The notes under the pieces are model-generated. The model did no database searches and was not told where the DNA came from. It worked only from the letters and a program-made list of their open reading frames with translations. This document shows, one piece after another, positions 1-8,922 of a stretch of 64,000 nucleotides of DNA. This stretch comes from Arthrobacter nitroguajacolicus_D (lineage in GTDB: Bacteria; Actinomycetota; Actinomycetes; Actinomycetales; Micrococcaceae): contig NZ_JAVDSH010000014.1 in the NCBI RefSeq assembly GCF_031455195.1, forward strand, positions 39,828 to 103,827. The letters run 5' to 3'. The translations under genes and the position numbers were made by a program. The first letter of the stretch is position 1, and each line of letters begins with the position of its first letter.

Positions 1-740
1 GACCATCCGTGGGTTGCGACGATGGCCCGCAGCGTTTCAATAGCACCGATCAGGCACTCCCCCAGGGCAATGATCGCCAACAGCCCGTACCTTTCGGCGA
101 TGTGGTGCGCATGCCACGGCGTCCGGATCTTGCGTTCGGCGAAGTACGGGGTTGCCATCTCCAGCACGAAGAGGGGAGCTGCCATTAGGAACGTGGTGAG
201 GACATCCGTTTCGATCACCAGGGCAAGGACCCAGCCGATCTGCACAACTGCAAGATACTTGGCGTAGCGCAAGCATGTTTCCCGTCGTTCCGGGTCCTGT
301 CGCGCGGCGCGCAACCACTGGAAGATCAAGGCGACGCGCATGATGATGTAGCCGATGAGGATGGCGACGTTGTTTACGTGGTCGCCCTCCACGATGGAGT
401 GGAACATCGGCTCGATGCCCATGGCGAGAATGAGGACACCCACCATCTGGACCATGGTGACCACCCGGAAAACCCAGTCATCGGTGTCGTAGGCGCTGGC
501 GAACCACGTGAAGTTGATCCAGGCCCAAATCACCGCGAACATCGCAAAGCCGAAACCCAGCAGGCCCGCGCCGAAATGCGCCTCGGCGACGGCGTGCGCG
601 AACTGGTTACCGGCAACACCGAAAGCGATAACGAAGGTCAGATCGAAAAACAGCTCCAGCGGTGTGGCTGTGCGGTGCTTTTCGTGGGGATCGCGGCCGC
701 CCATTTTGGACAGGGCATGGCGAAGTGGGTTTGTGGACAT
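1..740 (-). CDS. ltrA: Low temperature requirement protein A (LtrA) family membrane protein, 3' end outside window
   Basis: The frame is open from the ATG at 740 to the window edge, so only about 246 N-terminal residues are visible. The sequence shows the LtrA hallmarks: a basic N-terminus, then TPLELFFDLTFVIAFG near residues 27-42, several hydrophobic helices, and WHAHHIAERYGLLAIIALGE near the visible end. LtrA proteins are polytopic membrane proteins of unclear function, named from a Listeria cold-growth locus. It is transcribed leftward, 43 bp downstream of the GNAT-AAA gene stop. The family call is firm; the biological role is not known. Confidence 0.88.
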   Translation of the reverse strand, partial: MSTNPLRHALSKMGGRDPHEKHRTATPLELFFDLTFVIAFGVAGNQFAHAVAEAHFGAGLLGFGFAMFAVIWAWINFTWFASAYDTDDWVFRVVTMVQMVGVLILAMGIEPMFHSIVEGDHVNNVAILIGYIIMRVALIFQWLRAARQDPERRETCLRYAKYLAVVQIGWVLALVIETDVLTTFLMAAPLFVLEMATPYFAERKIRTPWHAHHIAERYGLLAIIALGECLIGAIETLRAIVATHGW

Positions 741-783
741 GGCTCAAAGATTACCGTTCCCACGAACTCGGCGGCAGCTGGAC

Positions 784-2082
784 CTAGACGCGGCCCAGGG
801 CGTCGATGTCTTCCAGGAAGTCCTGGTGGACTTCGGCGCTGACGGTCGTGCGGGTGTCAGCGATCGCGTCGAGGTAGTCCTGTGTGACGGGCCCCTTTCG
901 TCCGTTCGCCCCGACCGAAGCAGCACCGTCGTCGTACACTGCTTTCTCCAGGGCGCGCTGGGAGGCGCTGCGGGCCGCGAACTCGATATCCGCGGGCGAG
1001 AATCCCTCAGTCCGGGAAACCAACAATGGAATGTCCACCGAGTCCACCACCGTGGCTGGGATGAAGCGCTGCCACATGGCTTCGCGGGCGTGGACGTCCG
1101 GCAGGCCGATTGGAATGACGTAGTCGAAGCGGCCGTGGCGCAGGAAGGCAGTGTCCAGGGCGCGGATGAAGTTGGTGGCGCACACCAGGAGTCGCCCGGG
1201 TTGCTCGCGGAAGGCCGGGATGATTTTGAGGAGCTCGTTGGTGACGCCCTGCAGCGGCGACGGCGGATCACCGGCACGCTGCGAGGCGATCTCTTCGACC
1301 TCGTCGATGAACACGACGGCGTGTTCGAGCTCGGCAATTTCCAGGAACGTCTCGCGCAAGGCTCCGGCCAGGCCCTTGGGATCGGAGGCCAACCGGGAGG
1401 GGAAGACCTCCACGAACGGCCACTCCAACCTCGATGCGATGGCCTTGGCGAAGGTGGTCTTGCCGGTGCCCGGCGGACCGAAGAGCACCACCGCGCGCGG
1501 CGGTACGACGCCGTATTCGTCGGCGAGGTCCGCTTCGGCCAGCGGCAGCACCAGCCGGCGTTCCAGCAGTTCCTTTTCCCTCCGCATACCCGCGACGTTT
1601 TCCCAGAGATCACGGGCCAGGATGCGACCGCCGAGCAGCCCCAACGCGCCAAGTTCCTGGCGTTGCACCGGGATGGTCCGCTCGAAGTAGCGCAGGTTTT
1701 TCTTGACGACGAAGCCGCGGCCCAGGAACGCCTCCACCCGCGTTTCCGTTTCCGGCATCAGGGCGGAGAGCTTGTTGAGCCCATGCGGGGCCATGCGGTT
1801 TTCGACGGCGGACAGCAGGGAGGTGCCGATGCCGCGACCGCGGAACTCGGTCAGGGTGGCGAGGAAAACGATCCAGCCTTGATCGTGCGCGGCACGTCCG
1901 ACGGCGGCGCCCACCACCTGCTCGCCCTGCACCGCAACCACCGCATGGTCCTTTTCGCACGAGGCGAGGACCTCCGACAATGCGTACACGGGCTCCACTC
2001 CGTCAGCCTTGAGCGACTCCCAGAGGTGCAGGATGCCGTCCAAATCGGACGAGTGGAAGTCCCTGATGCGCCAGTTCGTCAT
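784..2082 (-). CDS. GNAT N-acetyltransferase / AAA+ ATPase fusion protein
   Basis: The protein has 432 residues. Residues about 1-140 form a GNAT acetyltransferase domain, including an acetyl-CoA-binding R-G-R-G-I-G-T loop. Residues about 170-430 form an AAA+ ATPase with Walker A (FGPPGTGKTT), Walker B (VVFIDEVEE), a sensor 1 Asn in CATN and an Arg-finger-like HGRFD, like the FtsH/Cdc48 group. The ATG at 2082 is chosen because GAGGAG lies 9 bases upstream; a longer reading of the frame starts without such a site. The gene is alone between LtrA and the fucose locus. Domain calls are firm; the acetylation target and ATPase substrate are unknown. Confidence 0.85.
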   Translation of the reverse strand: MTNWRIRDFHSSDLDGILHLWESLKADGVEPVYALSEVLASCEKDHAVVAVQGEQVVGAAVGRAAHDQGWIVFLATLTEFRGRGIGTSLLSAVENRMAPHGLNKLSALMPETETRVEAFLGRGFVVKKNLRYFERTIPVQRQELGALGLLGGRILARDLWENVAGMRREKELLERRLVLPLAEADLADEYGVVPPRAVVLFGPPGTGKTTFAKAIASRLEWPFVEVFPSRLASDPKGLAGALRETFLEIAELEHAVVFIDEVEEIASQRAGDPPSPLQGVTNELLKIIPAFREQPGRLLVCATNFIRALDTAFLRHGRFDYVIPIGLPDVHAREAMWQRFIPATVVDSVDIPLLVSRTEGFSPADIEFAARSASQRALEKAVYDDGAASVGANGRKGPVTQDYLDAIADTRTTVSAEVHQDFLEDIDALGRV

Positions 2083-2169
2083 GCGTGTAACTCCTCGGTG
2101 GATCGCCGTTGATGCCTTGGAGTTGAGCATAGGCGAACCGTCGCCGCAGGACGTTGCGAGCCCGTTGCG

Positions 2170-3078
2170 TTACGAAACCGGATGCAACTGCACTCCCGGG
2201 GTGCTGCCGGCGGTGGCCCGGAAGTACTCCTGGCGCTGGCGTCCCAGGCGCTCAATTTCCACCTCAACCACGTCACCCGGCTGGATGAAGGGGAACCGGC
2301 CAGACATTGCCACCCCTTCGGGTGTGCCCGTGATGATGACGTCGCCGGGTTCCAGGACCATGTACTGGCTGAGGTGGTGGACGATCGTGGCGGGGTCGAA
2401 GATCATGTCCGAGGTGTTGGAGTCCTGGCGGGATTCGCCGTTGACCACAGTCTGGAGGCGCAGGCTGTCCGGGTCGATGTCGGCGGCGGGGACCAGCCAC
2501 GGGCCCAGGGGAGTGGAGGCCGGGAGGGATTTGCCCTTGGTCCATTGTCCGGCTGCGCCCGGGATTTGGTAGTCGCGCTCGGAGAGGTCGTTTGCCACTG
2601 CGTAGCCTGCGATGCAGTTTTCCGCCTCCTCAAGGGAGGAAAGGTATGACGCTTCCCGGCCGATCACGATCGCCAGTTCCACTTCGTAGTCGTACTTTTC
2701 CGACGACGGCGGGATCGGGGCAGCATCGAAAGGGCCGACTATGGTGTTGCTCGGCTTGAGGAACACCACGGGCACCTCGGGCGGGGTTGCCCCGGATTCG
2801 GCTGCGTGGGCGGTGTAGTTCAGGCCGATGGCCACCACGGCGCCGGGCCGGGCCACGGGTGCACCGACGCGCAGGCCAGCTGCCGAAATTTCGGGAAGTT
2901 CGCCCTTGTCCAGGGCTTCCCGGGTGCGTGCGATGCCGTCTGAGGCGAGGAAACCGCCGTCGATGTCGTTGGTCATGGCCGTGAGGCTGAAGTACTTCTC
3001 GGTGCCGTCGGCGTCCTGGGCGATGACGGCCGGTTGTTCGTTTCCGGCCGTACCCAGCCTGGCGAATTTCAAGGTCAT
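2170..3078 (-). CDS. Fumarylacetoacetate hydrolase family protein, probably 2,4-diketo-3-deoxy-L-fuconate hydrolase
   Basis: The 302-residue protein has the FAH fold markers GLNYTAHAAESG, the metal-binding EVELAIVIG, NDLSERDYQ, KGKSLPASTPLGPW and TGTPEGVAM. FAH enzymes cleave C-C bonds in acylpyruvates. The gene is divergent from an alpha-L-fucosidase and near fucose dehydrogenase and fuconolactonase genes, so I infer the last step of oxidative L-fucose breakdown, hydrolysis of 2,4-diketo-3-deoxy-L-fuconate to pyruvate and lactate. The ATG has GGAGGAAG upstream. An operator-like motif at 3104-3118 lies just before the gene. Another acylpyruvase role is possible. Confidence 0.8.
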   Translation of the reverse strand: MTLKFARLGTAGNEQPAVIAQDADGTEKYFSLTAMTNDIDGGFLASDGIARTREALDKGELPEISAAGLRVGAPVARPGAVVAIGLNYTAHAAESGATPPEVPVVFLKPSNTIVGPFDAAPIPPSSEKYDYEVELAIVIGREASYLSSLEEAENCIAGYAVANDLSERDYQIPGAAGQWTKGKSLPASTPLGPWLVPAADIDPDSLRLQTVVNGESRQDSNTSDMIFDPATIVHHLSQYMVLEPGDVIITGTPEGVAMSGRFPFIQPGDVVEVEIERLGRQRQEYFRATAGSTPGVQLHPVS

Positions 3079-3103
3079 GGCTTCCTCCGTGCGTTCGGGA
3101 CCA

Positions 3104-3118
3104 ACATCCGAACTCTAG
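3104..3118 (+). promoter_or_regulatory. Operator-like motif upstream of the FAH-family gene
   Basis: ACATCCGAACTCTAG matches the consensus ACATCNGATCWTTNG, built from the sites at 3168-3182 and 7143-7157, with two mismatches. It lies 26 bp before the start codon of the divergent hydrolase gene. I infer a binding site for the FadR-type regulator at 6455-7126. Confidence 0.4.
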
Positions 3119-3155
3119 TGTGGTGTCGGCACTCAAGATACGGAAATGTGACCCG

Positions 3156-3185
3156 TTGACAACTAAGACATCAGATCTTTAGGGT
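3156..3185 (+). promoter_or_regulatory. Fucosidase promoter with embedded operator
   Basis: TTGACA at 3156-3161 and TAGGGT at 3180-3185 are separated by 18 bp, a good sigma-70-type promoter driving the fucosidase. The motif ACATCAGATCTTTAG (3168-3182) occupies the spacer and reaches the -10 box, where a bound protein would block RNA polymerase. The same motif occurs in front of the regulator gene (7143-7157, opposite strand), with 12 of 15 bases identical. This suggests repression by that regulator. Confidence 0.55.
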
Positions 3186-3259
3186 CGATTAAGAACCGTG
3201 ACCTACTTCAGGAGTCGAATGGAGCAGCATCCGAACCGCCCGGTATGGAAGGAAACCCG

Positions 3260-4567
3260 TTGATCCAGCACGCACCTTGGTTTGAAGAGGCCCGTTTGGG
3301 GATGTTCGTGCATTGGGGGCTCTATGCACTGCCTGCCCGGCACGAGTGGGTGATGAACCGGGAGGAACTCAGTGTCGAAGCTTATGGGCAGTACTTCCGG
3401 CGCTTCGATCCCGATCTCTACGATCCGTGTGAATGGGCCCGTGCCGCCCGCTACGCGGGAATGAAGTACGTGGTCCTCACCACCAAGCACCACGATGGCT
3501 TTTGTTTGTGGGACTCGGCCCTGACGGAGTACAAGGCCACCAACACGCCCGCCGGCCGGGACCTGATCACACCTTACGTGGAAGCACTCAGGGCTGAGGG
3601 ACTGAAAGTTGGTTTCTACCACTCGCTCGTCGACTGGCATCACCCCCACTTCACCATCGACGGCGTGCACCCGCAACGTAACGCGGCCGACGTCGAAAGC
3701 ATGAACAGCGGGCGGGACATGGCCCGCTACCGGGAGTACCTGCATGGCCAGGTGCGTGAGCTCTTGAGCAATTACGGCACCATCGATTACCTGTTCTTCG
3801 ACTTCTCCTACGCGGGCCTCGGGCAGGAGGAGTTCTGGGGTGGCAAAGGCCGGAAGGACTGGGACTCCGAGGCCCTGCTCGCCATGGTGCGGGAGCTGCA
3901 GCCCGGCATTATCGTCAATGACAGGCTAGATATCCCGGGAGACTTCATCACGCCGGAGCAGTACCAGCCCGCCGGCCCCATGATGCTCGACGGCGTACCG
4001 GTCACCTGGGAGGCTTGCCAGACCCTCAACGGAAGCTGGGGGTACGACCGCGACAACCTCGATTACAAGTCCGTCGACATGCTGATCCGGATGCTCGTGG
4101 ACGGGGTGTCCAAGGGCGGCAACCTGCTCCTGAACGTCGGCCCGACAGGCAGGGGTAACATCGACCCCCGGGCGTTGGCTTCGCTGCACGGAATTGGCGA
4201 GTGGATGAAGCTGCACTCACGCGCCATTTACGGCGCCGGGCCCTCACAGTTCACGGCTCCGCCCGATGCCCGCTACACGCAGCGCGGTGACAGGCTGTAC
4301 GTGCACCTGTTCGCGTGGCCGTTCGAATACGTCCATCTCCCAGGCCTGGCCGGCAAGGTTGAGTACGCGCAGTTGCTGAACGACGCCTCCGAGGTGTTCC
4401 TCCGTGAACTCGATCCCCAGCAGCAGGCAATGAACATGACCCCTGGTGGCCAGCCCCCGGGAACGCTGACAATCAAGCTCCCTGTGCAGCGGCCCGATGT
4501 CGCGGTTCCGGTGCTTGAACTTTTCCTGAAGCCCGGCGCGCCCGTTGAGCAGGGCGATCGCGCTTAG
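3260..4567 (+). CDS. Alpha-L-fucosidase (GH29)
   Basis: The enzyme releases L-fucose from glycans. The 435-residue protein begins with WFEEARLGMFVHWGLYA, followed by YVVLTTKHHDGFCLWDS, both typical of GH29. The Asp in IDYLFFDFSY is the probable nucleophile. It ends in a short beta-rich C-terminal domain. No signal peptide is seen, so it probably acts on imported oligosaccharides. TTG at 3260 is preferred because GGAAGGA lies 6 bases upstream; the in-frame ATG at 3245 has no ribosome site and would add five residues. Expression is likely controlled by the promoter/operator at 3156-3185. Confidence 0.9.
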   Translation: MIQHAPWFEEARLGMFVHWGLYALPARHEWVMNREELSVEAYGQYFRRFDPDLYDPCEWARAARYAGMKYVVLTTKHHDGFCLWDSALTEYKATNTPAGRDLITPYVEALRAEGLKVGFYHSLVDWHHPHFTIDGVHPQRNAADVESMNSGRDMARYREYLHGQVRELLSNYGTIDYLFFDFSYAGLGQEEFWGGKGRKDWDSEALLAMVRELQPGIIVNDRLDIPGDFITPEQYQPAGPMMLDGVPVTWEACQTLNGSWGYDRDNLDYKSVDMLIRMLVDGVSKGGNLLLNVGPTGRGNIDPRALASLHGIGEWMKLHSRAIYGAGPSQFTAPPDARYTQRGDRLYVHLFAWPFEYVHLPGLAGKVEYAQLLNDASEVFLRELDPQQQAMNMTPGGQPPGTLTIKLPVQRPDVAVPVLELFLKPGAPVEQGDRA

Positions 4568-4657
4568 CGCACGGCCGGTAAGGACAGCTGAACTTTTAGC
4601 GCGCCCGGACGATTACCCGGGGGAGGATACGGGTATCCACAAAGTATGGGAGTTGCC

Positions 4658-5596
4658 ATGACACCACTGAACCTCGGCAAGCTTGGCTTCGGCGGAGCTG
4701 GAATCGGTAACCTGTACCGGGCCATCCCGGACGGGGAAGCACTCGCCACCGTTCTTGCTGCCTGGGACGCCGGCATCCGGTACTTCGATACCGCCCCGCA
4801 CTATGGCCTGGGCCTCTCTGAGCAACGGTTGGGTGCGGTCCTCCGGGACAAGCCGAGGGACGACTTCGTGATCTCCACCAAGGTGGGCCGGCTGCTTGAG
4901 CCGAACGCCGCCGGGGGCCAGGACCCAGAGGGCTTCGACGTTCCGGCCACCACCAGGCGCGTGTGGGACTTTTCCGAGGCGGGCATTCGCCGCAGCATCG
5001 AGGATTCGCTGGACCGGCTTGGCCTCACCCACATGGACATCGCCTACCTCCACGATGCCGACGTCCACGACCTCCGGGCCGGGATCGACCAGGGCCTGCC
5101 GGCATTGGAAAAGCTAAGGTCCGAAGGCGTAGTCAAAGCCATCGGCGTTGGCCTCAACTCGGCCGAGGCGGCCCTCGAATGCGTCGAAGCCGCCCACCTG
5201 GACCTCGTCATGCTCGCCGGCCGCTTCACCCTGCTGGAGCAGCCCAAAGTTCCGCTGCTTGAGCGCTGCATGGAGCGCCGCACCGGCGTCGTCAATGTTG
5301 GCGTCTACAACTCGGGCCTCCTGGCCCGATCCGACGTCCCGGACGATGCGCACTACAACTACGATCAAGCGCCACCGCCAGTGCTGGAGCGGGCGCGGCG
5401 GCTGGCGGCAACCTGCCGTGACTTCGGGGTGGAACTTCCGACGGCGGCGCTCCAGTTCCCGCTGCGCCATCCGGCCGTGGTGAACGTGACAGCCGGGGCG
5501 ACTTCTCCTGAACAGGTGGCCGCGAACGCCGCGCGGATGGAGGAGCCTGTGCCCGAAGAGCTTTGGGGCGCCTTGGAGGCCGTTGGCCGTGATTGA
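4658..5596 (+). CDS. Aldo/keto reductase, probable L-fucose dehydrogenase
   Basis: The 312-residue protein has the AKR barrel and tetrad: Asp and Tyr in YFDTAPHYG, Lys in STKVGR and His in YLHD. It resembles NAD(P)-dependent aldose 1-dehydrogenases that oxidise L-fucose to its lactone. It follows the fucosidase and overlaps the fuconolactonase gene, which fits this role. ATG at 4658 is chosen because GGGAG lies just upstream; the ATG at 4646 has no such site. Substrate is inferred from context; other aldoses are possible. Confidence 0.82.
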   Translation: MTPLNLGKLGFGGAGIGNLYRAIPDGEALATVLAAWDAGIRYFDTAPHYGLGLSEQRLGAVLRDKPRDDFVISTKVGRLLEPNAAGGQDPEGFDVPATTRRVWDFSEAGIRRSIEDSLDRLGLTHMDIAYLHDADVHDLRAGIDQGLPALEKLRSEGVVKAIGVGLNSAEAALECVEAAHLDLVMLAGRFTLLEQPKVPLLERCMERRTGVVNVGVYNSGLLARSDVPDDAHYNYDQAPPPVLERARRLAATCRDFGVELPTAALQFPLRHPAVVNVTAGATSPEQVAANAARMEEPVPEELWGALEAVGRD

Positions 5597-6458
5597 TTCG
5601 CACCTGCATCTGTGGACCTTGGACACTTTCGTCACCGGCGGTGAGCGCCACTACCCGTGGCTCGGCCCGCAGCACGGTCCGCTCTTCCGGAGTTTCGGCG
5701 AAGACGAGGCGCGGGAGACATTGGAGGCTGCCGGCGTCAGGGGTGCCGTACTGATCCAGGCCGACGATACCGTTGCCGACACGGAGAGCATGCTGTCGGT
5801 CGCATCGCGCAACCCGTGGGTGCTGGGCGTGGTGGGCTGGGTCCGGCTCGAATCGCCGGCAGAGGCTGCAGAGCAGTTGGCCCGGTTCGCGGCTCAACCT
5901 GTCTTCAGGGGCGTCCGGCACCTGGTGCATGACGATCCACGGACTGACTTCCTGGACCTTCCCGGCGTGCGGGAGTCGTTGGCCGTGGTGGCACAGCGCG
6001 GGCTGGCTTTTGACGTCCCGGACGCTTACCCGCGGCATCTGGGTGCAACCGTACGGCTGGCCCGGGACATGCCGGACCTGACCGTGGTGTTGGACCATCT
6101 GGGCAAGCCGCCGCTGGGCGATCCCGAAGCCATGGAATTGTGGCGCGCCCACTTCCGGGCGCTCGCAGCATGTCCCAACTCGGTGGCCAAACTCTCCGGC
6201 CTTCACGTGCCGGGCCTGGAGTACTCGGACGATTCCCTGCGGCCCGTGTTCGAGGAAGCCGTGCAGGCGTTCGGTCCTGGGCGCCTCATGATTGGCGGTG
6301 ACTGGCCTGTCAGTACGGCCGGGGTTCCTTACGGCCGGACGCTGGATGTCCTGCTGGAACTTGTTTCCACGCTGAGTCCTTCGGAACAGGACGAGGTCCT
6401 GGAGGGGACAGCGATCCGGACGTACGGGCTGGCCGTGACTCCGGAGCCAGACGGTTAG
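5589..6458 (+). CDS. L-fuconolactonase-like amidohydrolase (COG3618)
   Basis: The 289-residue protein starts with the metal-binding IDSHLHLW and carries VLDHLGKPPL and a late MIGGDWPVS with the catalytic Asp. These are features of the amidohydrolase-2 lactonases that open sugar lactones. Following a fucose-dehydrogenase-like enzyme, its likely substrate is L-fuconolactone. GTG at 5589 is chosen because GGAGG lies about 9 bases upstream; TTG at 5583 is too close to it. The gene overlaps the upstream stop codon by 8 bases, suggesting coupled translation. It converges on the regulator gene with a 4-base overlap. Confidence 0.83.
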   Translation: MIDSHLHLWTLDTFVTGGERHYPWLGPQHGPLFRSFGEDEARETLEAAGVRGAVLIQADDTVADTESMLSVASRNPWVLGVVGWVRLESPAEAAEQLARFAAQPVFRGVRHLVHDDPRTDFLDLPGVRESLAVVAQRGLAFDVPDAYPRHLGATVRLARDMPDLTVVLDHLGKPPLGDPEAMELWRAHFRALAACPNSVAKLSGLHVPGLEYSDDSLRPVFEEAVQAFGPGRLMIGGDWPVSTAGVPYGRTLDVLLELVSTLSPSEQDEVLEGTAIRTYGLAVTPEPDG

Positions 6459-7126
6459 AGGGCCTGGCGCAACCAGTTCTCCACGCCGCTGATGTGCACG
6501 GTAACCAGTGCCCGCACCAGTTCGGCGTCGCCGCGTTCCAATGCAGCCGTAATGGCCCGATGCTCGGACAGGGTGTGCGCGACGGCTTTCTCCTGCGTCA
6601 GCCCCCGCCAAATCCTCGCCCGTACTGTGCTGCTGGACAGGGCTTCCAGCAGGCTGCCGAGGTAGTCGTTTCCCGCAGCTTCGGTGATGATGCTGTGGAA
6701 TTCGAGGTCATGGGCCACGAGTTCCTCGACGTCCGTGTACTCGTCGATGCCATTCATGCTGCCCCGCAGCCTCTTGAGATCTTCGGCGGTGATTTTCCCT
6801 GCGGCCAAGTGTGCGGTGGCGGGTTCAAGGATTCGTCGGACTTCAAAGAGTTCAAGAACGGAACGGTCCTGATGCAGGTCGACCACGAATGCGACAGCTT
6901 CATTGAGGAGTTTGGCGTCGAGGCTGGTCACGTAGGTTCCATCGCCGCGGCGGACGTCCAGCACGCGGATCAGTTCGAGGGCCTTCACCGCTTCGCGCAG
7001 TGAACTCCGTGAAAGACCAAGCCTTTCGCTCAGTTCCTTTTCCGGCGGGAGTCGATCGCCGGCTTTGAGTTCCCCACGGATCAGCATGTCTTTGATCTTG
7101 CTGATCGCCTCATCTGTGACAGCCAT
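6455..7126 (-). CDS. FadR-subfamily GntR transcriptional regulator, probable fucose locus regulator
   Basis: The 223-residue protein has a winged-helix DNA-binding domain (residues about 8-70, with LGLSRSSLREAVKALE as the recognition region) and an all-helical FCD ligand domain with HDLEFHSII and a later EH, likely metal/effector-binding residues. FadR-type proteins usually respond to sugar acids or organic acids, so a fucose-pathway intermediate is a reasonable inducer. ATG at 7126 is chosen; upstream extension lacks a Shine-Dalgarno sequence and runs through the operator-like site at 7143-7157. It lies tail to tail with the lactonase. Confidence 0.88.
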   Translation of the reverse strand: MAVTDEAISKIKDMLIRGELKAGDRLPPEKELSERLGLSRSSLREAVKALELIRVLDVRRGDGTYVTSLDAKLLNEAVAFVVDLHQDRSVLELFEVRRILEPATAHLAAGKITAEDLKRLRGSMNGIDEYTDVEELVAHDLEFHSIITEAAGNDYLGSLLEALSSSTVRARIWRGLTQEKAVAHTLSEHRAITAALERGDAELVRALVTVHISGVENWLRQAL

Positions 7127-7142
7127 GGACCAATAGTAGCTA

Positions 7143-7157
7143 CGAATGATCGGATGT
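7143..7157 (-). promoter_or_regulatory. Operator-like motif upstream of the FadR-type regulator
   Basis: Read on the minus strand it is ACATCCGATCATTCG, matching the site in the fucosidase promoter at 12 of 15 bases. It contains an ATC-N-GAT palindrome and lies 16 bp before the regulator start. I infer autoregulation. Confidence 0.45.
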
Positions 7158-7199
7158 CTGTTTCCGCCGCGGGGCTCACCCAACCGGGGCGTTAACCAA

Positions 7200-7249
7200 C
7201 GACGGCGGCCCCAGGGTTCCGCTGTTACGGAACCCTGGTGCCGCCGTCG
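7200..7249 (-). terminator. Strong hairpin terminator after the asparagine operon
   Basis: Two 22-base arms (7200-7221 and 7228-7249) are complementary with one mismatch and a 6-base loop. It lies 20 bp past the permease stop codon, so it ends the leftward asparagine operon and insulates the fucose regulator. There is no clear U-tract on the minus-strand side. Confidence 0.75.
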
Positions 7250-7269
7250 GGCGTTACTTAGTGGGACTG

Positions 7270-8778
7270 TTACTTATCGGCGCCCGGGAGGGGGCGATTG
7301 GCGATAACGGGCGCGCTGCCGGTGTAGCCGTCGCGGGTGGCGGCAAGCTCGTGGATCTGCTTGCGGCACAGGAACCAGCCCCAGACCATGAGTCCACAGG
7401 CTATCGCGGTGACCAGCATGGTGAGCGGTGACTCGATAAACACCATGACCAGGACGCCGGCGAGGAAGATCAGCGACAGCCAACCGGTATACGGAGCCCC
7501 GAATAGGCGGAAGGACGGGCGCTTCACCCAACCCTTGTCGGACCAGCGTTTCAGTTGCATCTGGCAGAGGACGATGGTGGCCCAGGTGACGATGATGCCC
7601 ACGGACGCGACGTTAAGGACGATTTCAAAGGCGTCGGACGGGACCAGGTAGTTCAGCGGAACACCAAGGAGCGAGACGCCTGCGGTGATGGCGATGCCGC
7701 CGTAGGGGACGCCTGCCTTATTCATGCGCTGCGCGAACTTCGGGGCCGAACCGGCCACGGACATGGAGCGAAGGATACGGCCCGTGGAGTAGAGGCCGGC
7801 GTTCAGTGACGACAGGGCTGCCGTGAGGACCACGAGGTTCATGATGACGTCCACGCCCTCAACGCCGATGGAACCGAAGAACGTCACGAAGGGGCTGACG
7901 CCCTTCTCGTACGAGGTGTACGGGAGGAGCAGTGCCAGGAGGATGACGGAGCCAACGTAGAAGACTGCGATGCGGAAGACCACGGAGTTGATGGCCTTGG
8001 GCATGATCTTCTCCGGGTTGGGTGTTTCACCGGCCGCGGTACCCACGAGTTCGATGGAAGCGTACGCGAACAGCACACCCTGCATAAGGATGATCATCGG
8101 CAGGACACCGTTCGGGAAGACGCCGCCGTTATCGGAAATGAGGCTGAAACCGACCGTCTGGCCATCAACAGGGGTACCGAAGATGACGAAGTACGTGCCC
8201 ACCAGGAGGAAGGCCACCAGCGCGGCCACCTTGATCAGCGCGAACCAGAACTCCATTTCGCCGAAGACCTTCACCGACACCAGGTTGAGGCTGAGGACGA
8301 CGACCAACGCGATCAAAGCCCACGCCCACTGCGGAACGGCGCCCATCCAGGGGATGTACTTGCCGAAGAAGTTCATGTAAAGCGCGGCCGCGGTGATGTC
8401 CACAATGGTGGTGGTGGCCCAGTTGATCCAGTAGAACCAGCCAGAGACGAAGGCTGCCTTCTCACCATAGAATTCGCGGGCGTAGGAAACGAAGGATCCC
8501 GACGACGGGCGGTGCAGAACGAGCTCACCGAGTGCGCGAAGGATCAGGAAGGCGAAAAAGCCGCAGACCGCGTAGGCGATGACGAGGGACGGGCCAGCTG
8601 CGTTGAGCCTGCCGCCGGCGCCCAGGAACAGGCCGGTGCCGATGGCGCCACCGATCGCGATCATCTGGATCTGGCGCGGCTTGAGGTCCTTGTGATAGCC
8701 ACTGTCCTCCTTGTGGAGGGATTTCTCGCTGGCATGCGCTTGGGCCGGGACCGTGTGGTCCGTGATGGGGTTGGTCAT
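7270..8778 (-). CDS. ansP: Amino acid permease, APC superfamily, probable L-asparagine permease
   Basis: The 502-residue protein has about 12 hydrophobic helices. The first contains IQMIAIGGAIGTGLFLGAG, the substrate-binding unwound region typical of the APC amino acid transporters. The charged N-terminus is cytosolic. It is the last gene in an operon with asparaginase and aspartase, so asparagine is the likely substrate. AAGGATTCC lies just before the ATG. The 144-bp gap to aspA holds three GTGTCC direct repeats (about 8790-8824) of unknown meaning. Confidence 0.87.
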   Translation of the reverse strand: MTNPITDHTVPAQAHASEKSLHKEDSGYHKDLKPRQIQMIAIGGAIGTGLFLGAGGRLNAAGPSLVIAYAVCGFFAFLILRALGELVLHRPSSGSFVSYAREFYGEKAAFVSGWFYWINWATTTIVDITAAALYMNFFGKYIPWMGAVPQWAWALIALVVVLSLNLVSVKVFGEMEFWFALIKVAALVAFLLVGTYFVIFGTPVDGQTVGFSLISDNGGVFPNGVLPMIILMQGVLFAYASIELVGTAAGETPNPEKIMPKAINSVVFRIAVFYVGSVILLALLLPYTSYEKGVSPFVTFFGSIGVEGVDVIMNLVVLTAALSSLNAGLYSTGRILRSMSVAGSAPKFAQRMNKAGVPYGGIAITAGVSLLGVPLNYLVPSDAFEIVLNVASVGIIVTWATIVLCQMQLKRWSDKGWVKRPSFRLFGAPYTGWLSLIFLAGVLVMVFIESPLTMLVTAIACGLMVWGWFLCRKQIHELAATRDGYTGSAPVIANRPLPGADK

Positions 8779-8922
8779 TGGAATCCTTAGGGGTGTCCTG
8801 TTGGGGTGTCCATGGAAGTGTCCGGTCGGGGATCCGGGCTCGCTGGACAGTGCCGCGTGGGGGTATGCCTCACCGGGCTGAACGGCTGGCGGAAGCCGCT
8901 GGGGTTATTGGCCAGTTTGGGC

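Noticed and set aside
508..2112. Long open frame on the plus strand (534 codons)
   Set aside because: It is antisense to the LtrA and GNAT-AAA genes, has no recognisable domain and arises from high-GC third positions.
5292..6611. Minus-strand frame of 439 codons
   Set aside because: Antisense shadow of the dehydrogenase and lactonase genes, whose own frames show clear catalytic motifs.
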